This document shows positions 7,921 through 16,548 of a stretch of DNA of 38,130 bases, in pieces. The stretch spans positions 1 through 38,130 of the forward strand of contig DVID01000017.1 in assembly GCA_018711625.1 (NCBI GenBank), written 5' to 3'. Source of the DNA: Candidatus Limicola stercorigallinarum. Lineage in GTDB: Bacteria; Actinomycetota; Coriobacteriia; Coriobacteriales; Coriobacteriaceae. Position numbers and translations under genes: made by a program. Below the pieces are notes generated by a model, which had not been told where the DNA came from, searched no databases, and saw only the letters and a list, made by a program, of their open reading frames with translations. Positions within the stretch are counted from its first letter, which is position 1, and each line of letters begins with the position of its first letter.

Positions 7921-8655
7921 ATGCTCAAAATCATTCGTGCTCGTGACTACCAGGACATGAGCCGTAAGGCGGCCAATATCATCTCTGCGCAGATTATCCT
8001 GAAGCCTGACTGCGTGCTTGGTCTGGCTACGGGTACTACGCCGATTGGCACCTACAAGCAGCTGATTGAGTGGTACGAGAAGGGCGATCTTGATTTTGCC
8101 CAGGTGAGCACCTACAACCTGGACGAGTATCGTGGCCTTTCACATGACGATCCGCAGAGCTACCACTTCTTCATGCGTGACAACCTCTTTGACCATGTGA
8201 ACATCGACCTTGCCAACACGCATGTGCCTGATGGTTCCAACCCCGATGCCGAGGCTGCTTGCGCCGAGTACGACCACATTGTGTCTGAGGCGGGCTATCC
8301 CGACCTGCAGCTGCTGGGCATTGGCAACAACGGCCATATTGGCTTCAACGAGCCGGACGATCACTTCTCCAAGGGCACGCATTGCGTTGACCTGACGGAG
8401 TCCACCATTCAGGCCAACAGCCGCCTGTTCGAGCGCATCGAGGATGTCCCGCGCCAGGCATACACCATGGGCACGCAGACCATCATGTATGCCCGCATGA
8501 TCCTGGTCGTTGCCAACGGCGAGGCTAAGGCCCAGGCGGTGCACGATATGTGCTTTGGCCCGGTTACGCCTTCGTGCCCGGCATCGATCCTGCAGCTCCA
8601 TCCCAACGTGGTGGTTGTGGCGGACGAGGCGGCTCTCTCACTCTGCAAAGAGTAG
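7921..8655 (+). CDS. nagB: Glucosamine-6-phosphate deaminase
   Basis: Converts glucosamine 6-phosphate to fructose 6-phosphate and ammonia, the last step in using amino sugars such as mucin-derived GlcNAc. The 244-residue length is typical. Seen: the phosphate-binding loop GLATGTTPIGTY (34-45), the general-base Asp68 in YNLDEYRGL, and the GNNGHIGFNEP motif with His139 and Glu144 of the catalytic relay. The position of E. coli Asp141 is Asn137 here. The ATG at 7921 is preferred because AAAGGGG lies five bases upstream; the ATG at 7906 would place that site inside the gene. It is co-transcribed with the EIIA gene. nagA is not in the window, so the operon covers only import phosphorylation and deamination. 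Confidence 0.95.
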   Translation: MLKIIRARDYQDMSRKAANIISAQIILKPDCVLGLATGTTPIGTYKQLIEWYEKGDLDFAQVSTYNLDEYRGLSHDDPQSYHFFMRDNLFDHVNIDLANTHVPDGSNPDAEAACAEYDHIVSEAGYPDLQLLGIGNNGHIGFNEPDDHFSKGTHCVDLTESTIQANSRLFERIEDVPRQAYTMGTQTIMYARMILVVANGEAKAQAVHDMCFGPVTPSCPASILQLHPNVVVVADEAALSLCKE

Positions 8656-8732
8656 GGCTTTCCTTAGGCAATTAAGACATCAGGCAGCGTACGCGGCGAA
8701 AGACGTAATGCGTTGCTTCTAGTTGCATGTAT

Positions 8733-8766
8733 GCGCGGCTCCGGTCTAGTGGGGCCGCGCTTTTTT
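8733..8766 (+). terminator. Rho-independent terminator of the EIIA-nagB operon
   Basis: GCGCGGCTCC pairs with GGGGCCGCGC over an eight-base loop and six T residues follow. It lies 77 bases after nagB. Confidence 0.88.
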
Positions 8767-9203
8767 GGCGCGAGACAAACGTTCCGGTCCTGTTTGCTTC
8801 ATCCGCGTGTAGACAAATAGGGATGCGTCTCCTTTGGGCTGACCGGCCCCCGTGTTCCCAAATTCTTCCCCAAATCTTACTGCAGCAAAAAGTAACCCCC
8901 TCTTAATATCAATGAAACAAGGTCAACTTGTTCTTGCGACAAATCGGCAGATGGCGGCAATCCGCCCGATTAGCGAGCAACGATATTCGATAGAGCATCG
9001 CGACACGCGGATCATGCCGGAAGATACGAACGAGGGGCACAAGAATGTGCAGGTGAGAGACGCCTTGCTGCACGGCGCCCCATCTCACCAAACAATACGA
9101 TATTTCTTTCCAAAAACTGACTGGCGCGCAGGTGTCAAGCTTCTTTTCCCAGCTGTTCGCAGAGTCCCTCGCTACTGTTGGCAATAAGGAATGAGAGGTG
9201 TAT
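8767..9203. promoter_or_regulatory. Long upstream region of the STAND-SARP regulator gene
   Basis: About 437 bp with no supported gene and locally AT-rich between 8850 and 8935. It contains a perfect inverted repeat AACAAG-GTCAA-CTTGTT (8916-8932), a second TTACT/AGTAA pair (8877-8881, 8891-8895), and a near-direct repeat TTCCCAAAT / TTCCCCAAAT (8857-8875). Such clustered dyads suggest protein binding sites, perhaps autoregulation. No convincing -35/-10 pair was found. Confidence 0.4.
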
Positions 9204-12200
9204 ATGGAGAAGCAGGTATCGGAAGCGAGCGCATTTATTGTCCCGGATGCTGGACGAAGAGATATAGCACAGAAAACGTCGGCTTTGGGGAGTTCGCCGA
9301 CACAGGAATATAGGTTGACGGGGGAGCACATATCGGCGTGCGGCGTTGATGCGCCTGGCGAGGACCTTTTGGTCAACGGCACGACGGCCCCGAGCGTTCA
9401 TGTTGCCGAACAGAGCCACGTGACAACAGGACGACGTGCACGGGGGACGGGAAGTCGGAAGAAGAGCAAGCGCAAGAAGTCTCATGCTCATGAGATGTGG
9501 CCCGTTCAAACCGGGATTGAGTCGCTACCCCTGGGCACGAACTTCACCGTACAGCGCACCAAGTTACTGTTGGACATTGCTGCTCGCGCTGTCGCGTGCG
9601 GGTGTGTGGTGATTTGCGCACCCTGGGCATTTGGGAAAACCGCGTTGCTGCTGCAATACGTTGAAATGGTGCGGTCTGACCCTAAGCGTGGGGGCGCCTG
9701 CCTCATCGATGCGGCAGGTATTAACGTTGACGAATTCATCGTGCAGCTTGCCGAGGCGCGCCGCGAGCTTGGCGGCGAGACGCGCCCTTTGGTGGCGATC
9801 GATAACATGCCGGCATACGATCGTCGCGCTATGGAACAAGCGGTGCGAGATATACAACGTCTCAGAAACCATGGGTGTGAGGTGGTGCTTACCTGTACGC
9901 CCTCTAATCGCACGCTGCTGCGCCTATGCGGCGATGCCGATAAGATGTTTGCGCAATCCCTCTTGGTGGGGCCGCGCGATTATGCCGACTGGGCAGATGC
10001 CTTCTCGCTGCCTGCCTCGCTCGATGTGTATCGGCTTACGCAGGGCGTGCCTTCATTGGTGGCAGCGCTCTTTGATGCGGATCCACATGGCAAACAGTCA
10101 ACAGAGACGCTTGATGTGTGCATTTTTGAGCTGTATCGATCGGTGCTCGGTGAGCTTGCACGTGAGGACGAACAGCTCTGTTGCGTAGGGCTTGCGATGC
10201 TGTTGTTTGGCGAAGGCGGCATCACCAATATTGAGCGCATGGGTATAGCGGTGCCCCAGGAGTATGTTACATGTCTGCAGCATGATTATCCCGTGTTTGG
10301 CGTGAACCGGGAAACCCACAGTTTTTCATGTCTAGGTGAGAAGGACGGCTCTCAACAGCGGTTATGCGAGCTTGCCATGCAAACGCAGGGAGACTTGGCG
10401 ATGCGGGCAGTAGAGTCGCTCATGAGCTGTGACAGGGTGGACCGTGCCGCCTGGATTGTAGGCCAGCTTATGGACGAGGAGGCGGCGGCTGCCGCGGTGG
10501 CGCAATACCCTACGGAGTTTACGTTTGCCGGCCATGCCGACTTGGTCATATCAGTATGCGGCAGCACACATGCATCACCTGCGCTGCAGCAGCGTCTTCC
10601 GCTCGCGCTTGCTAGCTATGTAGCATCACTTGCGATTGGCGATGTACGACGGGCACGTCGAGCCATTCGCGAGCTAAGCCTCCATGCGCATCAAGTTGAG
10701 GGGGTGCTCAACCCGGTGTCGTGGCGCCGGGCAGAGGCCTTGGGAGCCATGTGGGGTGCACGTGAAGGGCTTATGCTGCCGCAGGTGTTTGCCCGTGCGC
10801 CCCGCAAGGACGATCCCATGCAGAAACTCATACAGCTGCATATGGTGTGCTTGGAGCACATTCTCGAACATCGTGACGTGCCTGAGGAGGCGCGGCTTGG
10901 GTCGTACGATGTGGCGCAAGATCCCTTTGATGTTCCGCGCATGGTTATTGTTGCCGATGTGGTGCTTTCAGATGCATTGATGTGCGGCGATGTACGACGG
11001 GAACGCATTGCCGCGCTCGATCAGATGGTGAGTGCGCTTACCGAGCGTCACCTGACACCGGTTGCAACCTATATGCGCATGGTGGCCGATGCCGCGCGCT
11101 TGCTAACGGGCTTGCCTATAGAGGATGAGCGATCGTTTGTTGATGCGGGAACGCTGGCGGTGCGCATGGCGCAAACCGGCTTGCAGCTCTTGAGCATGCT
11201 TTTTGAAGGGTGGCAGGCGCTCGTGACGGGGCAGGTGGTGAATGCACAATTTCGCGGGCAACAGGTTGTCAGACTCGCGGGAACAACGCATCCATTTCTT
11301 GCATCATGGGCGGGCCTGCTCGACCATACAGCGCATGTATGCAACACGTCGCGTATGTCGCTTCGTCAGGAGGCGGAGCTGCTCGACATAGGGGCACAGC
11401 TCGATTCGGCGCTTGGGCTCTGGGGCATGCTCTTTACCCTCTCGGCAGCACAATGCGACGCGCAGGTATCGGCTTGGTATTCGCTCAACCGCGCCCGCCT
11501 GCTTGACGCTCAGGTGGGCGCTCTGGTGCGTCTCGCGCTGCGTGCTTTGGGTGACCGGGCAGATGCTATTCGACGCATATTGCCTGCCGATGCATTGGGG
11601 CCAGATGGCATCGAATCATCCGCTGCGTCTGCGCTCGCTCTTGTCACAGACGAGCGAGCCCTTTCGCCCGTAGATGAAGATCAGGTGGTCATCAATCTGC
11701 TTGGCGGCTTCAGGGCGGAACGGGGCGGCCATGTGATGGTAAACGAGCAATGGCGTCGCAAAAAGACAACTGCCATGATGGCGCGGCTGGTGCTCGCACG
11801 CGGAGCGTTTGTGGAGCGTAGCGACCTTACGCTGGAGTTTTGGCCTATGCAAAGTTATGACCGCGCGCGACGTAATCTGTATTCGTCGCTCTCTACGCTG
11901 CGTCAGGCTATTGGTCAGCGCAAGGGTGGGCCCAATCACCTACTTGTGCAAGGCAGTGGTGTGGCGATCAACCTTGAGTATGTGTCGTCCGATGTGTTTG
12001 TGTTTGATCAGCTTGTGCGGCAGGTGCTGTTGAACCATAGCGGCTTGAGTGCGGCACAAACCATAGAACTCTGCCTTAAGGTGGAGCAGGTGTATCGAGG
12101 ACCGCTGTATCTGCCAGAGCACGACAACCGTGCGTTCTTTTTGCACGAGCGACGTGTGTTGAGCTCGCGCTTTGCCGACTGCATGATACGTGGTGTAGAA

Positions 12201-12458
12201 GTGGCGTTGGGCGAAAACGACCTCACCTCGGCGGTGTGGATGGCAGAAGCGGTGCTTGCTCAAGAGCCTGTGCGCGAAGATGTTATACGGTCAGCGATGA
12301 GGGTATATGCGCGCGACGGCCGACGGCGTGAATTGGTCGAGCTCTATGAGAGCCATCTGCAGTTTCTTGCCGACGAAACACATGGGCTTCCCGAGCCTGA
12401 GACACAGGCGCTCTATAACGAGCTCGTTCGTGAGATGCGCAGCAAAGGCATGATGTAG
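9204..12458 (+). CDS. STAND ATPase regulator with C-terminal SARP-type wHTH and BTAD domains
   Basis: Protein of 1084 residues. Order of parts: a poorly conserved N-terminus; a Lys/Arg-rich stretch (77-94); a MalT-like NTPase module with Walker A APWAFGKT (139-146), a Walker B-like strand PLVAID (195-200) and a sensor-type strand (VVLTCTPSNRT); a long all-helical central region (about 350-800, probably repeat-like); then a winged helix (about 826-925) beginning VINLLGGF and containing the WRRKK and ARRNLYSSLSTLRQA segments typical of SARP/BTAD regulators, and a BTAD helical domain to the end. This makes it a signal-transduction ATPase that likely oligomerises and activates transcription when a ligand is bound. 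AfsR-type proteins carry the SARP domain at the N-terminus, so the order is reversed here. The ATG at 9204 is preferred (AGAGGTG upstream); GTG at 9198 is the alternative. It is monocistronic; target and ligand are unknown. Confidence 0.8.
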   Translation: MEKQVSEASAFIVPDAGRRDIAQKTSALGSSPTQEYRLTGEHISACGVDAPGEDLLVNGTTAPSVHVAEQSHVTTGRRARGTGSRKKSKRKKSHAHEMWPVQTGIESLPLGTNFTVQRTKLLLDIAARAVACGCVVICAPWAFGKTALLLQYVEMVRSDPKRGGACLIDAAGINVDEFIVQLAEARRELGGETRPLVAIDNMPAYDRRAMEQAVRDIQRLRNHGCEVVLTCTPSNRTLLRLCGDADKMFAQSLLVGPRDYADWADAFSLPASLDVYRLTQGVPSLVAALFDADPHGKQSTETLDVCIFELYRSVLGELAREDEQLCCVGLAMLLFGEGGITNIERMGIAVPQEYVTCLQHDYPVFGVNRETHSFSCLGEKDGSQQRLCELAMQTQGDLAMRAVESLMSCDRVDRAAWIVGQLMDEEAAAAAVAQYPTEFTFAGHADLVISVCGSTHASPALQQRLPLALASYVASLAIGDVRRARRAIRELSLHAHQVEGVLNPVSWRRAEALGAMWGAREGLMLPQVFARAPRKDDPMQKLIQLHMVCLEHILEHRDVPEEARLGSYDVAQDPFDVPRMVIVADVVLSDALMCGDVRRERIAALDQMVSALTERHLTPVATYMRMVADAARLLTGLPIEDERSFVDAGTLAVRMAQTGLQLLSMLFEGWQALVTGQVVNAQFRGQQVVRLAGTTHPFLASWAGLLDHTAHVCNTSRMSLRQEAELLDIGAQLDSALGLWGMLFTLSAAQCDAQVSAWYSLNRARLLDAQVGALVRLALRALGDRADAIRRILPADALGPDGIESSAASALALVTDERALSPVDEDQVVINLLGGFRAERGGHVMVNEQWRRKKTTAMMARLVLARGAFVERSDLTLEFWPMQSYDRARRNLYSSLSTLRQAIGQRKGGPNHLLVQGSGVAINLEYVSSDVFVFDQLVRQVLLNHSGLSAAQTIELCLKVEQVYRGPLYLPEHDNRAFFLHERRVLSSRFADCMIRGVEVALGENDLTSAVWMAEAVLAQEPVREDVIRSAMRVYARDGRRRELVELYESHLQFLADETHGLPEPETQALYNELVREMRSKGMM

Positions 12459-12464
12459 CAGAGT

Positions 12465-12498
12465 GGGGCGCGGTGGCCGCAAATAGGCGCCGCGCCCC
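12465..12498 (+). terminator. GC-rich hairpin ending the STAND-SARP transcript
   Basis: GGGGCGCGG (12465-12473) pairs perfectly with CCGCGCCCC (12490-12498), six bases after the stop codon. There is no T tract, so it would be an intrinsic terminator of the U-less actinobacterial kind or an mRNA 3'-end stabiliser. Confidence 0.5.
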
Positions 12499-12560
12499 AG
12501 ATGGCTGCGTGGAAATGTGCAGTAGGGTGCCTTAGATTGCAGAAGGCCTGCATGGCGAGA

Positions 12561-12622
12561 AAGAAAGGCTCCTTCGAGTGCTTCCCGCTGCGCTTGGTGG
12601 TGCAAGGCGGGGACAGGAGCCT
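12561..12622 (-). terminator. Terminator of yhbY
   Basis: On the minus strand AGGCTCCT (12622-12615) pairs perfectly with AGGAGCCT (12573-12566), with GTCCCCGC/GCGGGAAGC-type pairing inside, and the tail reads TTCTTTCT. The stem begins ten bases after the yhbY stop. Confidence 0.6.
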
Positions 12623-12631
12623 CTGACGCTT

Positions 12632-12931
12632 CTATACGAGCTTGATCTTCTCGACGTCGTCGCGCGAGGTCTCGCGGTAGATTGAGAACTTGCGGCCGAT
12701 AACCTGCACAACCTCAGCATGGCAGCGCTCGGCAAGCTCGTTTGCCGCCTCGCGGGCGCTCAGACTTGAGGTGTCAAGCACCGAGCACTTAATGAGCTCG
12801 TGAGCCTCAAGGGCCTCGTTAGCCTGTTCGACCGTGCCGTCGTTGACGTCGGACTTGCCAACGATGATGACCGGATTGAGATGATGGGCGAGGCTGCGCA
12901 GCTGCCGAATTTGGCGACCTTCCAGTGCCAT
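12632..12931 (-). CDS. yhbY: YhbY-family RNA-binding protein (CRM domain)
   Basis: Protein of 99 residues made of one CRS1-YhbY (CRM) domain, which binds 23S rRNA precursors and takes part in large-subunit maturation. Seen: the opening RQLRSLAHHLNPVIIVGKSDV, with the GxxG-like loop around VGKSD, the HELIKCSVLD segment, and the closing VQVIGRKFSIYRE. The ATG at 12931 is set by AAAGGAGGG five bases upstream; the frame runs far beyond it but has no similarity there. The gene is single and divergent from nrdJ. Confidence 0.92.
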   Translation of the reverse strand: MALEGRQIRQLRSLAHHLNPVIIVGKSDVNDGTVEQANEALEAHELIKCSVLDTSSLSAREAANELAERCHAEVVQVIGRKFSIYRETSRDDVEKIKLV

Positions 12932-13126
12932 AAACCCTCCTTTGAAAGGGGCCGTGTGCGGCCCTTGCGATTGATATGCATAGTGTGGGTGTTCAACCTT
13001 ACCGCAAACAAAGCGGATGCGCTGCAGCGCGGGTGCGTTTCGTAAAGAATGCGGAATGCATGGGGTTGGCCACGTACCTGCGGAAGAGGTCGCATATATG
13101 CATACAAGGGACGAAGGGCCCAAAGT

Positions 13127-13174
13127 GTTCAACATATAGTGCAACCGTTTACAGAAAAGCACAAGATATGGAAG
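13127..13174 (+). promoter_or_regulatory. Pair of NrdR-box-like sites upstream of nrdJ
   Basis: Box 1 (13127-13142, GTTCAACATATAGTGC) and box 2 (13159-13174, GCACAAGATATGGAAG) match 11 and 10 of 16 positions of the NrdR consensus ACACwATATATwGTGT. Their starts are 32 bp apart with a 16-bp gap, the three-helical-turn spacing that NrdR requires. Box 2 lies over the -35 region of the promoter at 13183. NrdR is the ATP/dATP-sensing repressor of ribonucleotide reductase genes; its own gene is not in the window. Confidence 0.65.
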
Positions 13175-13182
13175 CAACGTCT

Positions 13183-13191
13183 TGTTAGAAT
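13183..13191 (+). promoter_or_regulatory. Extended -10 promoter of nrdJ
   Basis: TGT-TAGAAT matches the extended -10 form (TGn-TAnnnT) and lies 108 bases ahead of the start codon. The rest of 12932-13299 holds no gene; a 12-bp perfect palindrome GCGCTGCAGCGC is at 13019-13030. No cobalamin riboswitch was recognised. Confidence 0.45.
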
Positions 13192-13299
13192 CTTCTTCGG
13201 CTGCGCGCTTCGCACCGGCCTCGTGAGCAGCTTTCGTCCGCGCGATTCTATGTCCGGACGTGGGTGGACGATAGCTGCGAGAGAAAAGGAGATACCGCC

Positions 13300-16200
13300 A
13301 TGGCAACCACCGTTGACGAGCTAATTTATCGGCGCTTCACCAAGGTGCTGGATGATCCTGCCAACGCCGGCAAAACCGTGTACGACCTCTTTGAGTGGTC
13401 CAAGCGCGATGTGCATCTTACCGACTACAAAACCGGCAAGGTGCTTTGCGATATGCACGATCTTGAGTTCCCGGCTCACTACTCGCAGAATGCAGTTGAT
13501 ATCATCGCGTCAAAGTATTTCCGTCGTGCGGGCGTACCGGGGGAGGGCCACGAGACGTCTATGCGTCAGGTGGCTCACCGCATGGTTGATTTTTGGGTAG
13601 CCGCTCTGGTTGACGAAGGCATGATTGACGATGACGAGCAGGCGCAGATTCTCTACGACGAGCTTGTGTATCTGATTCTCGACCAGCGCTTCGCCCCCAA
13701 TTCGCCGCAGTGGTTTAACACCGGCCTTAAGCGCGCCTACGGCATTGCTGGTGAGCCGCAGGGCATGTATTACGTGGATCCTGATTCGGGCGAAGTGGTT
13801 GAATCTCCCGACCAGTATTCGCGCACACAGGCTTCCGCCTGCTTCATTGTGTCGGTACAAGACAAGTTGCTGGGTGATCACTCCATCTCGGATGAATACG
13901 TTACCGAGACCAAGCTTTTTAAGGGCGGTTCGGGCACCGGCTCCAACTTCTCGGCCTTGCGTGCTGAGGGCGAGCGGCTTTCGGGCGGTGGTGTTTCAAG
14001 CGGCGTGATGAGCTTCCTGCGCGGCTTTGACCGCAACGCCGATGCCATCAAGAGCGGCGGCACCACGCGTCGTGCGGCAAAGATGGTGTGCTTGGACATC
14101 GATCACCCGGATATCGAGAAGTTCATTACTTGGAAGGCTCACGAGGAGGACAAGGCGCTTGCCCTCATGAAGATGGGCTACGATGGCGACATCAACGGTG
14201 AGGCGTATGCGACCGTCTCGGGTCAAAATTCCAACAACTCGCTGCGCATCGACAATGAGTTTATGGCCAAAGTCATGAACCTCGACGAGGACCCCGACGC
14301 CACCTACGAGCTCAAGGGCCGCGTTGACCCTGCGTTCAATCATGAGGTCTCGGTCAAGCATATTTGGGACATTTTCAACGAGAGCGCTTGGCGCTGTGCC
14401 GACCCGGCCCCCCAGTTCTCGGATACCTTCAATGAGTGGCACACCTGCCCGGGTGGCGAAGATGGTGTGGTGGGTGCGTTCTACAACCGCCTCAACTCCA
14501 CCAACCCTTGCGGCGAATACGCCTTTTTGGATGACTCGAGCTGTAACTTGGCTTCGATCAATGTGTATCGTTTCTTTGATCCTGCTACGGATACCTTCGA
14601 TATTGAGGGCTACGAGCACACGATTGATATCGTGCAGCTTGCTCTGGAGGCCTCGATTGCTTGGGGTCAGTTCCCCACGAAGGATATCGCGCGTAAAACC
14701 TATCGCTTCCGCGCAACGGGTCTGGGTATGTCCAACCTGGCAAGCCTGCTGATGGCAAAGGGCCTGCCCTACGATTCACCTGAAGCTCGTGCGGTTGCCG
14801 CTGCTCTTGCGGGCGTGCTTACCGGCCGCAGCTATGCCGCATCGGCCATCATGGCGCGCAAGATTGGCCCCTTTGATTGCTACGCTATCAACAAGCGCTA
14901 TATGGCACGTGTCATTCGCAACCATGCGCGCGTGGCGGGTGCACGCACCGATGCGTTTGAAGACTTGAGCGTGGAGCCGCCCATTGTGGACTTTGATCTG
15001 CTTACCGAAGTGGGCGAGAGCGAGCTGGCAAGCGCCCTTATTGAGTCGTGGACATTTGCCGAGGAGCTGGGTGAGCGCTATGGATACCGCAACGCACAGG
15101 TAAGCGTTATGGCGCCTACGGGCACCATCTCCTTTGCTATGGACTGCGGTGCTACCTCAATCGAGCCGTTCTTTAGCCATATGGCGTACAAGAAGCTCTC
15201 GGGCGGCGGCTTTATGACCATCGCGAACCCGGTGATTGAGGACGCTCTGCGTGCTTTGGGATATACCGATGAGGAGGTTGCCGACATCGTGGCCTATGTT
15301 CAGGCCACCGATGAGAACGGCATGATTGTGGATGGCAAGATCGAGGGGGCTCCGCATCTTAAGCCTGAGCATCTGCCCACCTTTGACACGGCAAACGTAT
15401 GCGGCTCTGGCAAGCGTTACATCGCTCCTCGTGGGCACGTGCTCATGGTTGCCGCATTAACACCGCTCGTTTCGGGCGCCATCTCCAAGACGGTGAATTT
15501 GCCGCGTACGGCCACAGTTGATGATTTCAAAGACGTGGTGCTGCTTGCATGGCAGACGGGTGTAAAGGGTATCACGCTCTACCGTGACGGCTCCAAGAAC
15601 GCCCAACCGCTCAATACCACTCTGGAGGAAGCGCACGACAACCAGGATCTGGAAGAGCTTTCGTACGCGGCACTGCTGGAATACGCCCGTGGTGCCCAGC
15701 GCGAGTTGGCACAGCCTACGCCTCCCGCCCAGCGTCGGCGTGTACGCGGCATCCGGAACGGCCATACGCACTTGGCGCAGATCGACGGCGTAAAGATCTA
15801 CACCACGGTGAATCGCAACGAGGACGGCAAAATCTCCGAGCTCTTTGTGACTACCGATCGAGAGGGCACCACGATCATGGGTCTTCTCAACTCGCTCTCA
15901 AAGACCATCTCGGTCATGCTCCAATACGGCATTCCGGCAGAGAACATCTCCAAGATGCTCCGTGGTCAGATGTACGAGCCCTACGGTTTTGTGCAGAGCC
16001 ATCCCAACATCAAGTATGTTACTTCCATTTCGGACCTTATTTCCAAGGTGATTGACATCGAGCTGGGTGACTACACGCGTGTTCAGGTAAAGCCCGACGG
16101 ATGGGGCCGGGTGCAGGGGGCTGCTGTGCCGCGCCCAACACCGGCGCCGGTGGCGGCGGCCGAGGTGTTTGGTTTCGAGCCTGCGGTGAGCACCGAGGAG

Positions 16201-16434
16201 CTGGATCGTTTGGTGGCTGTTAAGGAGGACGAGCTGCGCGAGGACACAGGTACGCTCGATAAAAACGACTACTACACGGCCGCTTTTGTTAACGAGGCAG
16301 CGTACGATACGGCCTTGCATGGCGAACGCCTCTATGACGGCAGCACCTGCCCTACCTGCGGTAGCTCGCGCATGGTGCAGAATGGAACCTGCAAGGTGTG
16401 CATGGACTGCGGCACCACCACTGGCTGTAGCTGA
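13300..16434 (+). CDS. nrdJ: Adenosylcobalamin-dependent (class II) ribonucleotide reductase
   Basis: Reduces ribonucleotides to deoxyribonucleotides using a thiyl radical made from coenzyme B12, independent of oxygen. The protein has 1044 residues, in the range of long NrdJ forms. Active-site cysteines are in family spacing: Cys181 (SACFIV), Cys404 in NPCGE (thiyl radical) with Glu406, and Cys415 (CNLASIN); the latter pairs with Cys181 as the redox couple. The specificity region KGGSGTGSN and the GGTTRRAAKMV segment are clear. A TSCPD domain spans roughly 810-930, and the C-terminus has a zinc-ribbon-like Cys cluster (Cys1017-x2-Cys1020, then CKVCMDC) that probably shuttles electrons. The ATG at 13300 follows AAAAGGAGAT; an earlier in-frame ATG at 13264 lacks family similarity. 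Likely repressed by NrdR through the sites at 13127-13174. Confidence 0.96.
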   Translation: MATTVDELIYRRFTKVLDDPANAGKTVYDLFEWSKRDVHLTDYKTGKVLCDMHDLEFPAHYSQNAVDIIASKYFRRAGVPGEGHETSMRQVAHRMVDFWVAALVDEGMIDDDEQAQILYDELVYLILDQRFAPNSPQWFNTGLKRAYGIAGEPQGMYYVDPDSGEVVESPDQYSRTQASACFIVSVQDKLLGDHSISDEYVTETKLFKGGSGTGSNFSALRAEGERLSGGGVSSGVMSFLRGFDRNADAIKSGGTTRRAAKMVCLDIDHPDIEKFITWKAHEEDKALALMKMGYDGDINGEAYATVSGQNSNNSLRIDNEFMAKVMNLDEDPDATYELKGRVDPAFNHEVSVKHIWDIFNESAWRCADPAPQFSDTFNEWHTCPGGEDGVVGAFYNRLNSTNPCGEYAFLDDSSCNLASINVYRFFDPATDTFDIEGYEHTIDIVQLALEASIAWGQFPTKDIARKTYRFRATGLGMSNLASLLMAKGLPYDSPEARAVAAALAGVLTGRSYAASAIMARKIGPFDCYAINKRYMARVIRNHARVAGARTDAFEDLSVEPPIVDFDLLTEVGESELASALIESWTFAEELGERYGYRNAQVSVMAPTGTISFAMDCGATSIEPFFSHMAYKKLSGGGFMTIANPVIEDALRALGYTDEEVADIVAYVQATDENGMIVDGKIEGAPHLKPEHLPTFDTANVCGSGKRYIAPRGHVLMVAALTPLVSGAISKTVNLPRTATVDDFKDVVLLAWQTGVKGITLYRDGSKNAQPLNTTLEEAHDNQDLEELSYAALLEYARGAQRELAQPTPPAQRRRVRGIRNGHTHLAQIDGVKIYTTVNRNEDGKISELFVTTDREGTTIMGLLNSLSKTISVMLQYGIPAENISKMLRGQMYEPYGFVQSHPNIKYVTSISDLISKVIDIELGDYTRVQVKPDGWGRVQGAAVPRPTPAPVAAAEVFGFEPAVSTEELDRLVAVKEDELREDTGTLDKNDYYTAAFVNEAAYDTALHGERLYDGSTCPTCGSSRMVQNGTCKVCMDCGTTTGCS

Positions 16435-16443
16435 TATCAACTA

Positions 16444-16455
16444 GGGCGATCGCCC
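16444..16455. repeat. Perfect 12-bp palindrome after nrdJ
   Basis: GGGCGATCGCCC starts ten bases after the nrdJ stop. It may be a weak terminator or a binding site; no T tract follows. The remainder of 16456-16548 has an extended -10-like TGG-TACGCT near 16490 that could drive the next gene. Confidence 0.4.
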
Positions 16456-16548
16456 GAAGTATTGCGTCGGTGAGAGATGGGGCAGAGATGGTACGCTAAA
16501 CGTAGGCAACGCCAAAGAGCGGTGCCGCCCGCGTTCAAGGAGTGCATC

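Noticed and set aside
8852-9187. Open frame of 111 codons ahead of the STAND-SARP gene
   Set aside because: No ribosome binding site, atypical composition, and it overlaps the dyad-rich control region.
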